A DNA stretch of 20,279 bases from JAHEFX01 sp964614585. GTDB lineage: Bacteria > Actinomycetota > Acidimicrobiia > Spongiisociales > JAENVV01. The DNA is taken from positions 1-20,279 of the forward strand of contig CAZTLW010000031.1 of assembly GCA_964614585.1 (NCBI GenBank). The letters are read 5' to 3'. How positions within the stretch are numbered: the first letter of the stretch is position 1; each line of letters begins with the position of its first letter. Below are positions 7,418 to 14,406 of this stretch, in pieces. The position numbers and the translations under genes are program-made. Below the pieces are notes generated by a model. That model was given only the letters and a program-made list of their open reading frames with translations. It had not been told where the DNA came from and did no database searches.

Positions 7418-8413
7418 TCAGGCCGGGGTGGCGCCCTCGGCGGCCTCGGGCGCGGGGGCGAACACCAGTCGCAGCGACTGGACCAGCACGACGGCCGCGA
7501 CGGCGGCGACGAACGCGGTCAGGAACCGGTCGAGCGCCCAGGGGGCATCGGTGGGCAGGATCGGCTCGATCATGACCTGCCACCGGAAGCCCACCCACAC
7601 CAGCAGGTGGGCGGCCGCGAACGAGGCCGCCATCCCGGCGATCGGCGAGCCCGCCTTGGCGAACCACCCGAAGAGGAGGCCGCCCACCGGGAGGAGGACG
7701 ACGAGGAGCGTGGCCGCCGCCTCGGGGGGCATCGACAGTCGCTCCCACACGCCCATCGCCAGCGCCGCCGCCGAGGCCACCAGCAGCGAGCCGCGGAGCA
7801 TGGGCTCGGGCCGCAGCAGGCGGACGGCGGTGAGCGCCCCGACGAGGCCGACGAAGAAGCCGAGCGACGACGCCCACGGGCTCGGCGGGTCCACCCACGT
7901 CGATTGCACGGTCACGGTCACCGGCGTGGCGTCCACGAGGAGGGGGACCACCGCCTCGAGGATCGTGTCGCCGGGCTCGGCACCGGGCGGGGGATCGGGG
8001 TTCATCCAGTGCGTGCGGTGGTCGTGCCAGGCGTAGCGGCCGTCGGTGGCCACCTCGACCCAGTCCGGGGTCGCCCGGGGGTCGGCCTCGGGTGGCACCT
8101 CGACCACGCCGTACCGGTCGATGTTGAGGTAGGTGGTCGGCGCCAGACGGTTCTCCAACACGGTCCCGTCGGGCTCGAAGCGCAGGTAGGGCTCGCCTCG
8201 GTAGCCGGTGACGAGGATGGTGCTGCCGGCCGGGGCGGTGACCTCCATGAACGAGTCGCCGGCGAGCATCCGGATCTCGAGCCCTTCGATGACCGGCTCG
8301 ACCGAGAGGATGTCCGTGCGGTAGTCGGTGGGGCCGGCCGGGTCGGCCAGTGCCGGTGCGGGCACCGCCAGCACCACCGCAGCCAGCACGGCCACCGCGG
8401 CGAGCCGGCTCAC
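7418..8413 (-). CDS. Exported/membrane protein of the copper operon, five TM helices, WHDHRTHWM motif
   Basis: This 331-residue protein starts at a GTG (8413) that overlaps the cupredoxin stop as GTGA. A signal peptide covers residues 1-23 (MSRLAAVAVLAAVVLAVPAPALA). An extracytoplasmic beta-rich domain of about 150 residues follows, with GYRGEPYLRFEPDGTVLENR and, at 129-137, the His-rich WHDHRTHWM. Five hydrophobic helices then lie at about 181-200, 207-223, 234-252, 256-275 and 296-316, and the tail is Ala/Glu-rich. The histidines beside Met and Trp make the motif a plausible copper site. I recall similar uncharacterised actinobacterial membrane proteins near copper or oxidase genes but cannot name a characterised homologue. 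Being last in an operon of copper and haem proteins suggests a role in copper handling for respiration. Gene call certain; function inferred. Confidence 0.85.
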   Translation of the reverse strand: MSRLAAVAVLAAVVLAVPAPALADPAGPTDYRTDILSVEPVIEGLEIRMLAGDSFMEVTAPAGSTILVTGYRGEPYLRFEPDGTVLENRLAPTTYLNIDRYGVVEVPPEADPRATPDWVEVATDGRYAWHDHRTHWMNPDPPPGAEPGDTILEAVVPLLVDATPVTVTVQSTWVDPPSPWASSLGFFVGLVGALTAVRLLRPEPMLRGSLLVASAAALAMGVWERLSMPPEAAATLLVVLLPVGGLLFGWFAKAGSPIAGMAASFAAAHLLVWVGFRWQVMIEPILPTDAPWALDRFLTAFVAAVAAVVLVQSLRLVFAPAPEAAEGATPA

Positions 8414-8772
8414 TCGACCACCGTCAGCACGAGTTGGCCGGACGGGTGGACGGTGCATTCACCGATGAATTCGCCGGGCGACGTGAACCGCTGGGTGAGG
8501 GTCTCGTTGGCGCCCACGAAGAAGGGCCCGACGAGGTGGCCGCGATCGTCCTCGTTGACGATGCGGATCACCTCACCGACCCGCACCTCGAGGCTGCCCG
8601 GCAGGATCTCGAGCGGTTCGCCCCGGTCGAGCGCCTCCCCGGCGCCGACGGGGATCACGTACTCGTAGTCAGCGGCGCCGGCCTCGGCGTCGTCGAGGTC
8701 GGGCGCGGCCGTCCCGCAGGCACCCAACAGGAGGGTGCCTGCGGCGACGACGGCGAGGAGGCGTCGGGTCAG
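8410..8772 (-). CDS. Cupredoxin-like copper lipoprotein, apparent CTG start
   Basis: This 120-residue predicted lipoprotein is read from a CTG at 8772: residues 1-19 (TRRLLAVVAAGTLLLGAC after the start) form a lipoprotein signal with lipid-bearing Cys19. The only usual start downstream is a TTG at 8727, which would remove almost the whole signal. The CTG overlaps the upstream stop as CTGA, and the leader is nearly identical to that of the PCu(A)C gene, whose start is ATG. The mature part has a cupredoxin C-terminal pattern: His79 in GHLVGPFFV, then GEFIGECTVHPSGQL with Cys106 and His109. The axial Met of plastocyanin-type sites is missing; Leu114 stands there, with Gln113 next to it. It probably carries electrons or copper on the outer face of the membrane, for the oxidase or SCO/PCu(A)C partners. 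Confidence 0.85.
   Translation of the reverse strand: MTRRLLAVVAAGTLLLGACGTAAPDLDDAEAGAADYEYVIPVGAGEALDRGEPLEILPGSLEVRVGEVIRIVNEDDRGHLVGPFFVGANETLTQRFTSPGEFIGECTVHPSGQLVLTVVE
8716..8742 (-). other. Perfect 10-bp hairpin in the cupredoxin signal-peptide region
   Basis: GCAGGCACCC (8716-8725) and GGGTGCCTGC (8733-8742) pair perfectly around the 7-nt loop AACAGGA. In the mRNA the stem starts 30 nt after the CTG start of the cupredoxin gene. It may be only a by-product of codons for the lipobox, or it may slow ribosomes or tune expression between PCu(A)C and the cupredoxin. Confidence 0.5.
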
Positions 8773-9299
8773 GACTCGCGCACCTCCACCTCGACGGTCT
8801 GGCTCTCGCCGCTCTCGAACTCGAGCGTCAACTCGAAGGTGTCGCCCACCTCGAGCGGGGCGGCGAGGTCGAGCAGCATCACGTGGTAGCCGCCGGGCTC
8901 GAGGAAGACGGTCTCGTCGGCGGGCAGCTCGATCCGGTCGACGGGGGACATCGACATCATGCCCCCGTGGTCCTCGCCCTCCATGTCGTCGCCCATCTCG
9001 CCGTCGTCGGCGTCGCCGGCCATGTCGTCCGAGTCGCCCATGTCATCGGCGTCGCCCTCCATGTCGCCCATCTCGGTGGTCTCGTGGATCTCCACCACCG
9101 CGGCGATCGACTCGTCCACCGAGGCGCCGACCAGCGCGTCGTCGGCGTCGGCGGTGAGGTCCATGTAGACCGCACCGGCCGTCGCCATCATCGGCGAGTT
9201 CCGGGCCCAGGCGTCGTCCACGTCTATGGCCGCATCGCCGCCGCAGGCAGCGGCCACGAGGGCCAGTGCGGCGAGGGCCACGAGCAATCGTCGGGTCAT
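8769..9299 (-). CDS. PCu(A)C periplasmic-type copper chaperone with Met/Asp-rich insert
   Basis: This 176-residue lipoprotein has signal MTRRLLVALAALALVAAAC with Cys19. It belongs to the PCu(A)C (formerly DUF461) family, which delivers Cu(I) to the CuA or CuB site of cytochrome oxidase together with SCO. Family features are DAWARNSPMMATAGAVYMDL near 29-48, the first ligand His72 in VEIHETTEM, then MSMSPVDRIELPADE and GGYHVMLLDL with His139 and Met141. Between His72 and the second Met group lies an insert of about 38 residues (76-113) made mostly of Asp, Glu, Met and Gly (for example EMGDMEGDADDMGDSDDM). Usual members have about ten residues there, so this is an expanded, possibly extra metal-binding, segment. 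The ATG at 9299 follows AGAGGAGA and lies 1 nt after the SCO stop. Confidence 0.95.
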   Translation of the reverse strand: MTRRLLVALAALALVAAACGGDAAIDVDDAWARNSPMMATAGAVYMDLTADADDALVGASVDESIAAVVEIHETTEMGDMEGDADDMGDSDDMAGDADDGEMGDDMEGEDHGGMMSMSPVDRIELPADETVFLEPGGYHVMLLDLAAPLEVGDTFELTLEFESGESQTVEVEVRES

Positions 9300-9300
9300 G

Positions 9301-9924
9301 TCACGTCTCCTCTGTCTGCTCGAGCAGGAGCTCGAGGTCGGTCTGGATGTCCTGCCAGGCGATGCCGAACGGCCAGGTGAGCGCCAGGCGTCCCTGGTCA
9401 TCGACCGCGTACAGGAAACCGGTGTGGGCGACGTCGATGCGCCCGTCGTCGGCGGTGGTCACCTCGTAGGAGGCCCCGAAGGCCTCGGCGGCGGCGGCAA
9501 GCCTGGCGTCGTCGTCGGTCCGGAGGGCGTGGCCGTCGGGCAGGAAGGAGTGGAGGTACCCGGTGACCACCTCCTCGGTGTCCCGGCCGGGATCGACGGT
9601 GGCCATCGCCACCGACACCCGGTCGGCGTCGCTGCCCAACTCCTCGAGGGCCCGGCGAAGGTCGGCCAGCGTCGTCGGGCACACGTCGGGGCAGGAGGTG
9701 AAGCCGAAGTAGACGACGAGCACCTCGTCGGGTGCCGCCACGAAGGCGAAGTCCTCGCCGGTGGTGACGTCGGGCAGGGTGACGTCGCCCACCACGGGCG
9801 CCGGGTCGCGCACGATCCCGGCGGGTTCGGGCGGCGGACCGCAGGCGACGAGCGCCAGGGCGAGCACGGCGAGGAGGGCGCCGAGGCGGGTCATGGCTGT
9901 GCGGGTCATGGGTGAGCGGGTCAT
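9301..9924 (-). CDS. SCO1/SenC copper chaperone lipoprotein
   Basis: This 207-residue thioredoxin-fold protein inserts copper into the CuA centre of cytochrome c oxidase or acts as its thiol reductase. The copper ligands are present: the CxxxC motif at Cys78 and Cys82 in TSCPDVCPTTL, and His167 in VAHTGFLY. A lipoprotein signal precedes (LGALLAVLALALVAC, Cys28), so it should be anchored on the outer face of the membrane. Three in-frame ATGs lie 15 nt apart (9924, 9909, 9894), each opening a copy of ATGACCCGC. I annotate the first because its ATGA overlaps the cytochrome c stop, but the third gives the most ordinary signal peptide. It sits between a cytochrome c gene and the PCu(A)C gene, its usual functional partner. 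Confidence 0.96.
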   Translation of the reverse strand: MTRSPMTRTAMTRLGALLAVLALALVACGPPPEPAGIVRDPAPVVGDVTLPDVTTGEDFAFVAAPDEVLVVYFGFTSCPDVCPTTLADLRRALEELGSDADRVSVAMATVDPGRDTEEVVTGYLHSFLPDGHALRTDDDARLAAAAEAFGASYEVTTADDGRIDVAHTGFLYAVDDQGRLALTWPFGIAWQDIQTDLELLLEQTEET

Positions 9925-10283
9925 CGGAGCGTCTTGAGGTAGGCGACGATGGCGGCGACCTGGTCGGTGTCGAGGTCGTTCCCGGGCATCACGACCTGGT
10001 AGCCGGCGACCTGCTCGGCCTCGGGGTCGATGATCGCCCGGGTGAGGTAGGCGTCGTCGGCCACGACCACGGAACCGTCGTCGAGCTCGACCTCGCTGCC
10101 GTGGAGACCGACCCACGCCGGGCCGACGCCACCCTGGCCCCGCTCGCCATGGCAGGCGGTGCATCCTTCGGTGCGAACGAGCGTGGCTCCCTCGGCCGCG
10201 AGGGGGGACAGGTCGTCCGCTCCACCGCCACAGGCCGTGGCGAGGATGGCGAGCACGACGGCGAGCAGGGACACCAACCGCAC
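9921..10283 (-). CDS. Class I c-type cytochrome lipoprotein resembling the CoxII cytochrome c domain
   Basis: This 120-residue protein has signal MRLVSLLAVVLAILATAC with lipidated Cys18 and a single haem c site, CTACH (Cys41, Cys44, His45). The distal ligand is probably Met99 in VVMPGND. The run GPAWVGLHGSEVELDDGSVV, followed by ADDAYL and ending in AYLKTL, closely resembles the cytochrome c domain fused to subunit II of caa3 oxidases. Here it is a free lipoprotein, so it probably passes electrons to an oxidase on the outer membrane face. The GTG at 10283 follows a TAGCAT box by 7 nt, making it the likely leaderless first gene of the five-gene operon. Its stop overlaps the SCO start. Confidence 0.95.
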   Translation of the reverse strand: MRLVSLLAVVLAILATACGGGADDLSPLAAEGATLVRTEGCTACHGERGQGGVGPAWVGLHGSEVELDDGSVVVADDAYLTRAIIDPEAEQVAGYQVVMPGNDLDTDQVAAIVAYLKTLR

Positions 10284-10290
10284 GGGTGGG

Positions 10291-10296
10291 ATGCTA
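10291..10296 (-). promoter_or_regulatory. -10 box for the copper operon (leaderless type)
   Basis: TAGCAT on the minus strand fits TANNNT and ends 7 nt before the GTG of the cytochrome c gene. Only 33 nt separate that GTG from the dxs stop, so the -35 would overlap the dxs end; none is obvious. Read-through from dxs is possible. Confidence 0.5.
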
Positions 10297-10316
10297 TGCC
10301 TCTCCGCGGGGTAGCC

Positions 10317-12149
10317 CTACGCGCCGTCGAGGACGGCGGCGATGCCGTCGGCATCGAGGCCGAGCTCGGCGAGGATCCCGGCCTGGTCCCCGAAGCCGAG
10401 GAACCGATCGGGGACGCCCAGCATGGTCACCGGGGTCGTGACGCCGGCAGCGGCGAGCGCCTCGGCCACCCCGGCGCCGAATCCCCCGGCGACGACGTTG
10501 TCCTCCACCGTGACGACGCGCCCGTGGGCGGCCGCCCACGAGGGCAGGCGGGGGTCCATCGGCTTGACCCAGCGGGCGTTCACGACCGTGACGCTGGCGT
10601 CGACGAGGCCGGCGGCCTTGTGGGCCGCCTCGACGGTCTTGCCGGTGGCGAGCAGCAGCACGTCCTCGCCCTCGGTGAGCCGATCCCATTCGCCGATGGT
10701 GAACGGCTCGGCCGGGAGCTCGGGGAGCGCGTCGGCGCTGCCCTTGGGGTACCGGATGGCCACCGGCCCGTCGTGGTCGAGGGCGGTGGCCAGCATCGAG
10801 GCGAGTTCCTGGGCGTCGGCGGGGGCGCCGATGGCCAGGTTGGGGATCGGGCGGAGGAACGAGAGGTCGAAGACGCCGTGATGGGAGGCGCCGTCGGGGC
10901 CGGTGACGCCGGCCCGGTCGAGCACGAACGTCACCGGCAGGTCGTGCATGGCGACCTCGGTGAGCACCTGGTCGAAGGCCCGCTGGAGGAACGTCGAGTA
11001 GATCGAGACGACCGGTCGTTTGCCGCCCATCGCCAGTCCGGCGGCGAGCGCCACCGCGTGCTGTTCGCTGATGCCGACGTCGATGACCCGGTCGGGATGG
11101 CGTTCGGCCAGCGTCGAGAGACCGGTCGACGATTCCATGGCGGCCGTGATGGCGACGACGTCGTCACGGTGCTCGGCCTCATGGGCGAGGGCGGCGCCGA
11201 AGGCGGCCGTCATGGAGAGCTTCGTGGCCACCGGCTTGCCGGTGGCCGGGTCGAACTTGCCGACGCCGTGGAGCTTCTCGCGCTCGTCGTCGATGGCGGG
11301 CTGGTAGCCGTGGCCCTTCTCGGTGACGACGTGGACGACGACCGGCTCGTCGAAGCCCTTGGCCCGCTCGAAGGTCTCCTCCAACAGGGCGATGTCGTGG
11401 CCGTCGATGGGGCCGGTGTACTTGAGGCCGAGCACGTCGAAGAACGTCAGGGTGGTGAGCAACTCCTTGAGGCTCTCCTTGAGGCGGACGGCGGTCTCCT
11501 CGGCGACCTCGCCCACCACCGGGAGGCGGCGCAGCAGGCCGCCGAGCGCCTGCTTGGCGTCCTCGTAGCGACGGTCCACGCGCAGCTTCGAGAGGTGCTC
11601 GGCGAGGCCGCCGACGGTGGGGGCGTAGGAGCGGCCGTTGTCGTTGATCACGATGATGAGACCGGCAGGCTTCACCTGGGCGACGTGGTTGAGGGCCTCG
11701 TAGGCGACCCCGCCGGTGAGGGCACCGTCGCCGATCACGGCCACCACGTGGGAGTCGTCGGTGCGGGCCTCGACGAGGCCCATCGCGTACGAGATCGACG
11801 TCGAGGCGTGGGAGCTCTCCACCCAGTCGTGCTCGCTCTCGGCGCGGCTCGGGTAGCCCGACAGGCCCCCGGCCTGGCGCAGGTGCGAGAAGTCACGGCG
11901 CCCCGTCACGAGCTTGTGGACGTAGGCCTGGTGGCCGACGTCCCAGATCAGCTTGTCGTGGGGGCTGGCGAAGCTCCGGTGCAGGGCGAGCGTCAGCTCC
12001 ACCACCCCGAGGTTGGGCGAGAGGTGCCCGCCGGTGTCGGCGAGGGCGCGCACGAGGAAGGAGCGAATCTCGCCGGCGAGGTCGGTCAGCTCGTCGGGCT
12101 CGAGGCGGAGGAGGTCGCTCGGGTGGTCGATCTGGGAGAGCAGCGACAT
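10317..12149 (-). CDS. dxs: 1-deoxy-D-xylulose-5-phosphate synthase
   Basis: This 610-residue cytoplasmic enzyme joins pyruvate and glyceraldehyde 3-phosphate to give DXP, the first step of the MEP isoprenoid pathway, using thiamine diphosphate and Mg2+. Length is typical. The ThDP motif runs from GDGALTGG (140-147) to NDN (169-171). Other hallmarks are GHLSPNLGVVELT, WDVGHQAYVHKL, the SHASTSISYAMG segment and, in the transketolase domain, DVGISEQHAVALAAGLA and DRAGVTGPDGASHHGVFDLSFLR. The ATG at 12149 lies 8 nt after a TACACT box, so a leaderless message is likely. Further in-frame sequence upstream has no homology and runs into the divergent gene. The gene shares a 63-nt divergent promoter region with the nitroreductase. 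Confidence 0.98.
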   Translation of the reverse strand: MSLLSQIDHPSDLLRLEPDELTDLAGEIRSFLVRALADTGGHLSPNLGVVELTLALHRSFASPHDKLIWDVGHQAYVHKLVTGRRDFSHLRQAGGLSGYPSRAESEHDWVESSHASTSISYAMGLVEARTDDSHVVAVIGDGALTGGVAYEALNHVAQVKPAGLIIVINDNGRSYAPTVGGLAEHLSKLRVDRRYEDAKQALGGLLRRLPVVGEVAEETAVRLKESLKELLTTLTFFDVLGLKYTGPIDGHDIALLEETFERAKGFDEPVVVHVVTEKGHGYQPAIDDEREKLHGVGKFDPATGKPVATKLSMTAAFGAALAHEAEHRDDVVAITAAMESSTGLSTLAERHPDRVIDVGISEQHAVALAAGLAMGGKRPVVSIYSTFLQRAFDQVLTEVAMHDLPVTFVLDRAGVTGPDGASHHGVFDLSFLRPIPNLAIGAPADAQELASMLATALDHDGPVAIRYPKGSADALPELPAEPFTIGEWDRLTEGEDVLLLATGKTVEAAHKAAGLVDASVTVVNARWVKPMDPRLPSWAAAHGRVVTVEDNVVAGGFGAGVAEALAAAGVTTPVTMLGVPDRFLGFGDQAGILAELGLDADGIAAVLDGA

Positions 12150-12157
12150 CGTGGGGC

Positions 12158-12163
12158 AGTGTA
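12158..12163 (-). promoter_or_regulatory. -10 box for dxs (leaderless type)
   Basis: TACACT on the minus strand fits TANNNT and ends 8 nt before the dxs ATG. Its -35 region would coincide with that of the divergent nitroreductase promoter, so the two promoters may compete. Confidence 0.5.
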
Positions 12164-12199
12164 GGAGTCGGGCACCGCTTTCCCGGGTGGTGGCCTCGG

Positions 12200-12205
12200 T
12201 AGCGT
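12200..12205 (+). promoter_or_regulatory. -10 box for the nitroreductase gene (leaderless type)
   Basis: TAGCGT fits TANNNT and ends 7 nt before the ATG at 12213. No convincing -35 is visible. Confidence 0.45.
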
Positions 12206-12212
12206 CCGTCCG

Positions 12213-12887
12213 ATGGACGACGTCGACGCGGTGCGCCGCGCCATCACCACCCGCCGGGCGGTCCGCGCCTTCCGGCCCGACCCGGTCCCCCACGACGTGG
12301 TGGTGGACATCCTCGCCGCCGCCGCCCGGGCGCCCTCGGGGACGAACATCCAGCCGTGGCGGGTGACCGTGGTGACCGGGGCGGCGCGTGACCGGCTGGT
12401 CGACGCCGTGCAGGCGGCCTACGACGAGGGGCGCACCGAGGGGCTGGGCGACTACTACCCGACCGAGTTCGTGGAGCCGTACCTGGGGCGCCGTCGGAAG
12501 GTGGGCTGGGACCTCTACGGCCTGCTCGGCATCGAGCGCGGGGAGTGGGAGAAGACCGCCGCCCAGCACCGACGCAACTTCCAGTTCTTCGACGCCCCCG
12601 TCGGGATCTTCCTGTCGATGCATCGCACGATGCGATCGGGCGGCTGGCTCGACCTCGGCCTGTACCTCCAGGCGGTCATGACGATGGCCCGCGCCCATGG
12701 CCTGCACACCTGCCCCCAGGCGGCGTGGCTGGAGTTCAAGACCCTCACCGAGGAGGTGCTGGGGATCCCCGACGACGAGGACCTCGTGGTCGGGTGCGCC
12801 CTCGGGTGGGAGGACCGCTCGGCGATGGTCAACCGACTGCGCACCGAGCGGGCCGACGTCGCCGAGTTCGTCCGCTTCCTCGACTGA
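12213..12887 (+). CDS. Nitroreductase-family FMN oxidoreductase
   Basis: This 224-residue protein belongs to the nitroreductase family, FMN enzymes that reduce nitro, quinone or related electrophiles with NAD(P)H. FMN-binding signatures are TTRRAVRAFRPDPV at 12-25, AARAPSGTNIQPWRV at 37-51 and, in the second half, GGWLDLGLYLQAVMTMARAHGL, then a VVGCALGWED strand. The central stretch EPYLGRRRKVGWDLYGLLGI with a later AQHRRNFQFFDAP is typical of the NfsA/BluB-like nitrobenzoate reductase branch, but the true substrate cannot be read. The ATG is 7 nt from a -10 box. Its TGA ends at 12887 and the convergent icd stop begins at 12888, so nothing lies between the two coding regions. Confidence 0.93.
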   Translation: MDDVDAVRRAITTRRAVRAFRPDPVPHDVVVDILAAAARAPSGTNIQPWRVTVVTGAARDRLVDAVQAAYDEGRTEGLGDYYPTEFVEPYLGRRRKVGWDLYGLLGIERGEWEKTAAQHRRNFQFFDAPVGIFLSMHRTMRSGGWLDLGLYLQAVMTMARAHGLHTCPQAAWLEFKTLTEEVLGIPDDEDLVVGCALGWEDRSAMVNRLRTERADVAEFVRFLD

Positions 12888-14375
12888 CTACTCGCCCTGG
12901 CCGAGCGAGTAGGCGGGGGTGCCGTCGACGTCGTAGAGGTGCTCGGTCTTGATGACCTCATACCCGTGGTGGTGGATGCCGCCGAGCAGCTCGAGGATGG
13001 CCGAGAAGTCGGCGGGGCCTCCGGCGGCGGGCACGAATCGACATCGCCAGTGGTCGGTGCGGAAGGTCTCGGGGAGGCCGTTGGGGTACACCTTGACACC
13101 CCGGTTGGTGATCATCTTCAGCTGCCAGCCGGCCGGCGCCGCCGCCTCGAGGCCTCGGCCGAGGGTTGCGGGATCGCGACCCGGCTCCGACCAGTCGCAG
13201 AAGACGTCGACGCCGACGAGCTCCTTGGTGACGGTGCGCTCGGGGCTGGGCTCGATCGCGATGCCGCCGCCGCGATAGCTGACCGGGGTCAGACGGGTGG
13301 GGCGCTCGCCGAGCCGCTCGATGACGGCGTCCGCGAAGTCCCACGTCCCGACCCGCCGGGACGAGAGCCCCTCGCGATGGATGTCGGCGGTGTGGATGCC
13401 GGCCTCCAGCGTGCTGAGCCAGGCGTTCTTGATCGTTTCCGCGGTGTCGGCGAAGCCGAGGTGGACGAGCATCTGGGTGGCGGCCCACAGCAAGCCCGAC
13501 GGGTTGGCCACGTCCTTGCCGGCGATGTCGGGTGCCGAGCCGTGGACGGCCTCGAACATGGAGACGCTGTCACCGACGTTCGCCGACCCGGCGAGGCCGA
13601 CGGACCCGGCGATCTGGGAGGCGATGTCGGAGAGGATGTCGCCGTAGAGGTTGAGGGTGACGATGACGTCGAACTGCTCGGGCTGGGCGGCGAGGCGGGC
13701 GGCGCCGATGTCGATGATCTGGTGCTCGGACTCGATGTCGGGGTAGTCGGCGGCGATCTCGTCGAACACCCGATGGAAGAGCCCGTCGGTGAGCTTCATG
13801 ATGTTGTCCTTGGTCATGGCGGTGACCTTGGACCGGCCATACGCCCGGGCGTACTCGAAGGCGTAGCGGATGATGCGCTCGGAACCGGGCCGGGTGATGA
13901 GCTTGAGGATCTGGGCGACCTCGCCGGTCTGTTGGTGCTCGATGCCGGCGTAGAGGTCCTCCTCGTTCTCCCGGACGATGACGAGGTTCATGCCCGGGTG
14001 GGGGGAGGCGACGAAGGGGGCGTACGACTTGGACGGCCGCACGTTGGCGTAGAGGTTCAGGGCCTTGCGGATGGTGACGTTGAGGCTCTTGTAGCCACCA
14101 CCGAGCGGCGTCGTGATCGGGGCCTTCAAGAAGACGGGGTTGGAGCGGATGACGTCCCAGGCTTCCGGCGGGATGCCGGAGGTGTGCCCCTCGAGGTAGG
14201 CGCGTTCGCCGATCTCGACGGTCTGGAACCGGAGTGGGGCGTCGGCGGCCTGGAGCACCCGGAGGGTCGCCTCCATGATCTCGGGGCCGATGCCGTCGCC
14301 GTGGGCGATGGTGACGGGGACCGTGGTGGGGGTGGTGGTGCTCGATCCTGCGAGCGCCTCGGCCTGGGGCGGCAT
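12888..14375 (-). CDS. icd: NADP-dependent isocitrate dehydrogenase, Thermus type
   Basis: This 495-residue enzyme oxidatively decarboxylates isocitrate to 2-oxoglutarate in the TCA cycle. Motifs are AHGDGIGPEIM at 24-34, the substrate-binding KSLNVTIRK at 96-104, YANVRP at 109-114, RENEEDLYAGIEH at 135-147, LYGDILSD and EAVHGSAPDIAGKD. The C-terminal domain (VGVDVF, LKMITNRGVKVYP, DHWRCRF) of about 130 residues, absent from E. coli-type Icd, places it with the Thermus thermophilus enzyme (also about 496 residues). Cofactor choice cannot be proved from the sequence. I chose the ATG at 14375 because GGAGG lies 5 nt before it; a GTG at 14408 in frame lies upstream of the Shine-Dalgarno sequence. 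It is one of few genes here with a clear ribosome binding site. Confidence 0.95.
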   Translation of the reverse strand: MPPQAEALAGSSTTTPTTVPVTIAHGDGIGPEIMEATLRVLQAADAPLRFQTVEIGERAYLEGHTSGIPPEAWDVIRSNPVFLKAPITTPLGGGYKSLNVTIRKALNLYANVRPSKSYAPFVASPHPGMNLVIVRENEEDLYAGIEHQQTGEVAQILKLITRPGSERIIRYAFEYARAYGRSKVTAMTKDNIMKLTDGLFHRVFDEIAADYPDIESEHQIIDIGAARLAAQPEQFDVIVTLNLYGDILSDIASQIAGSVGLAGSANVGDSVSMFEAVHGSAPDIAGKDVANPSGLLWAATQMLVHLGFADTAETIKNAWLSTLEAGIHTADIHREGLSSRRVGTWDFADAVIERLGERPTRLTPVSYRGGGIAIEPSPERTVTKELVGVDVFCDWSEPGRDPATLGRGLEAAAPAGWQLKMITNRGVKVYPNGLPETFRTDHWRCRFVPAAGGPADFSAILELLGGIHHHGYEVIKTEHLYDVDGTPAYSLGQGE

Positions 14376-14406
14376 GCGGTCCTCCGGGGTCGTACAAGTA
14401 CGCTTC

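Noticed and set aside
9912..12164. A 750-codon open frame on the + strand opposite dxs and the end of cytochrome c
   Set aside because: It is the antisense shadow of a GC-rich gene: low-complexity Gly/Val/Arg/Asp composition, no motifs, while the minus strand encodes complete DXS.
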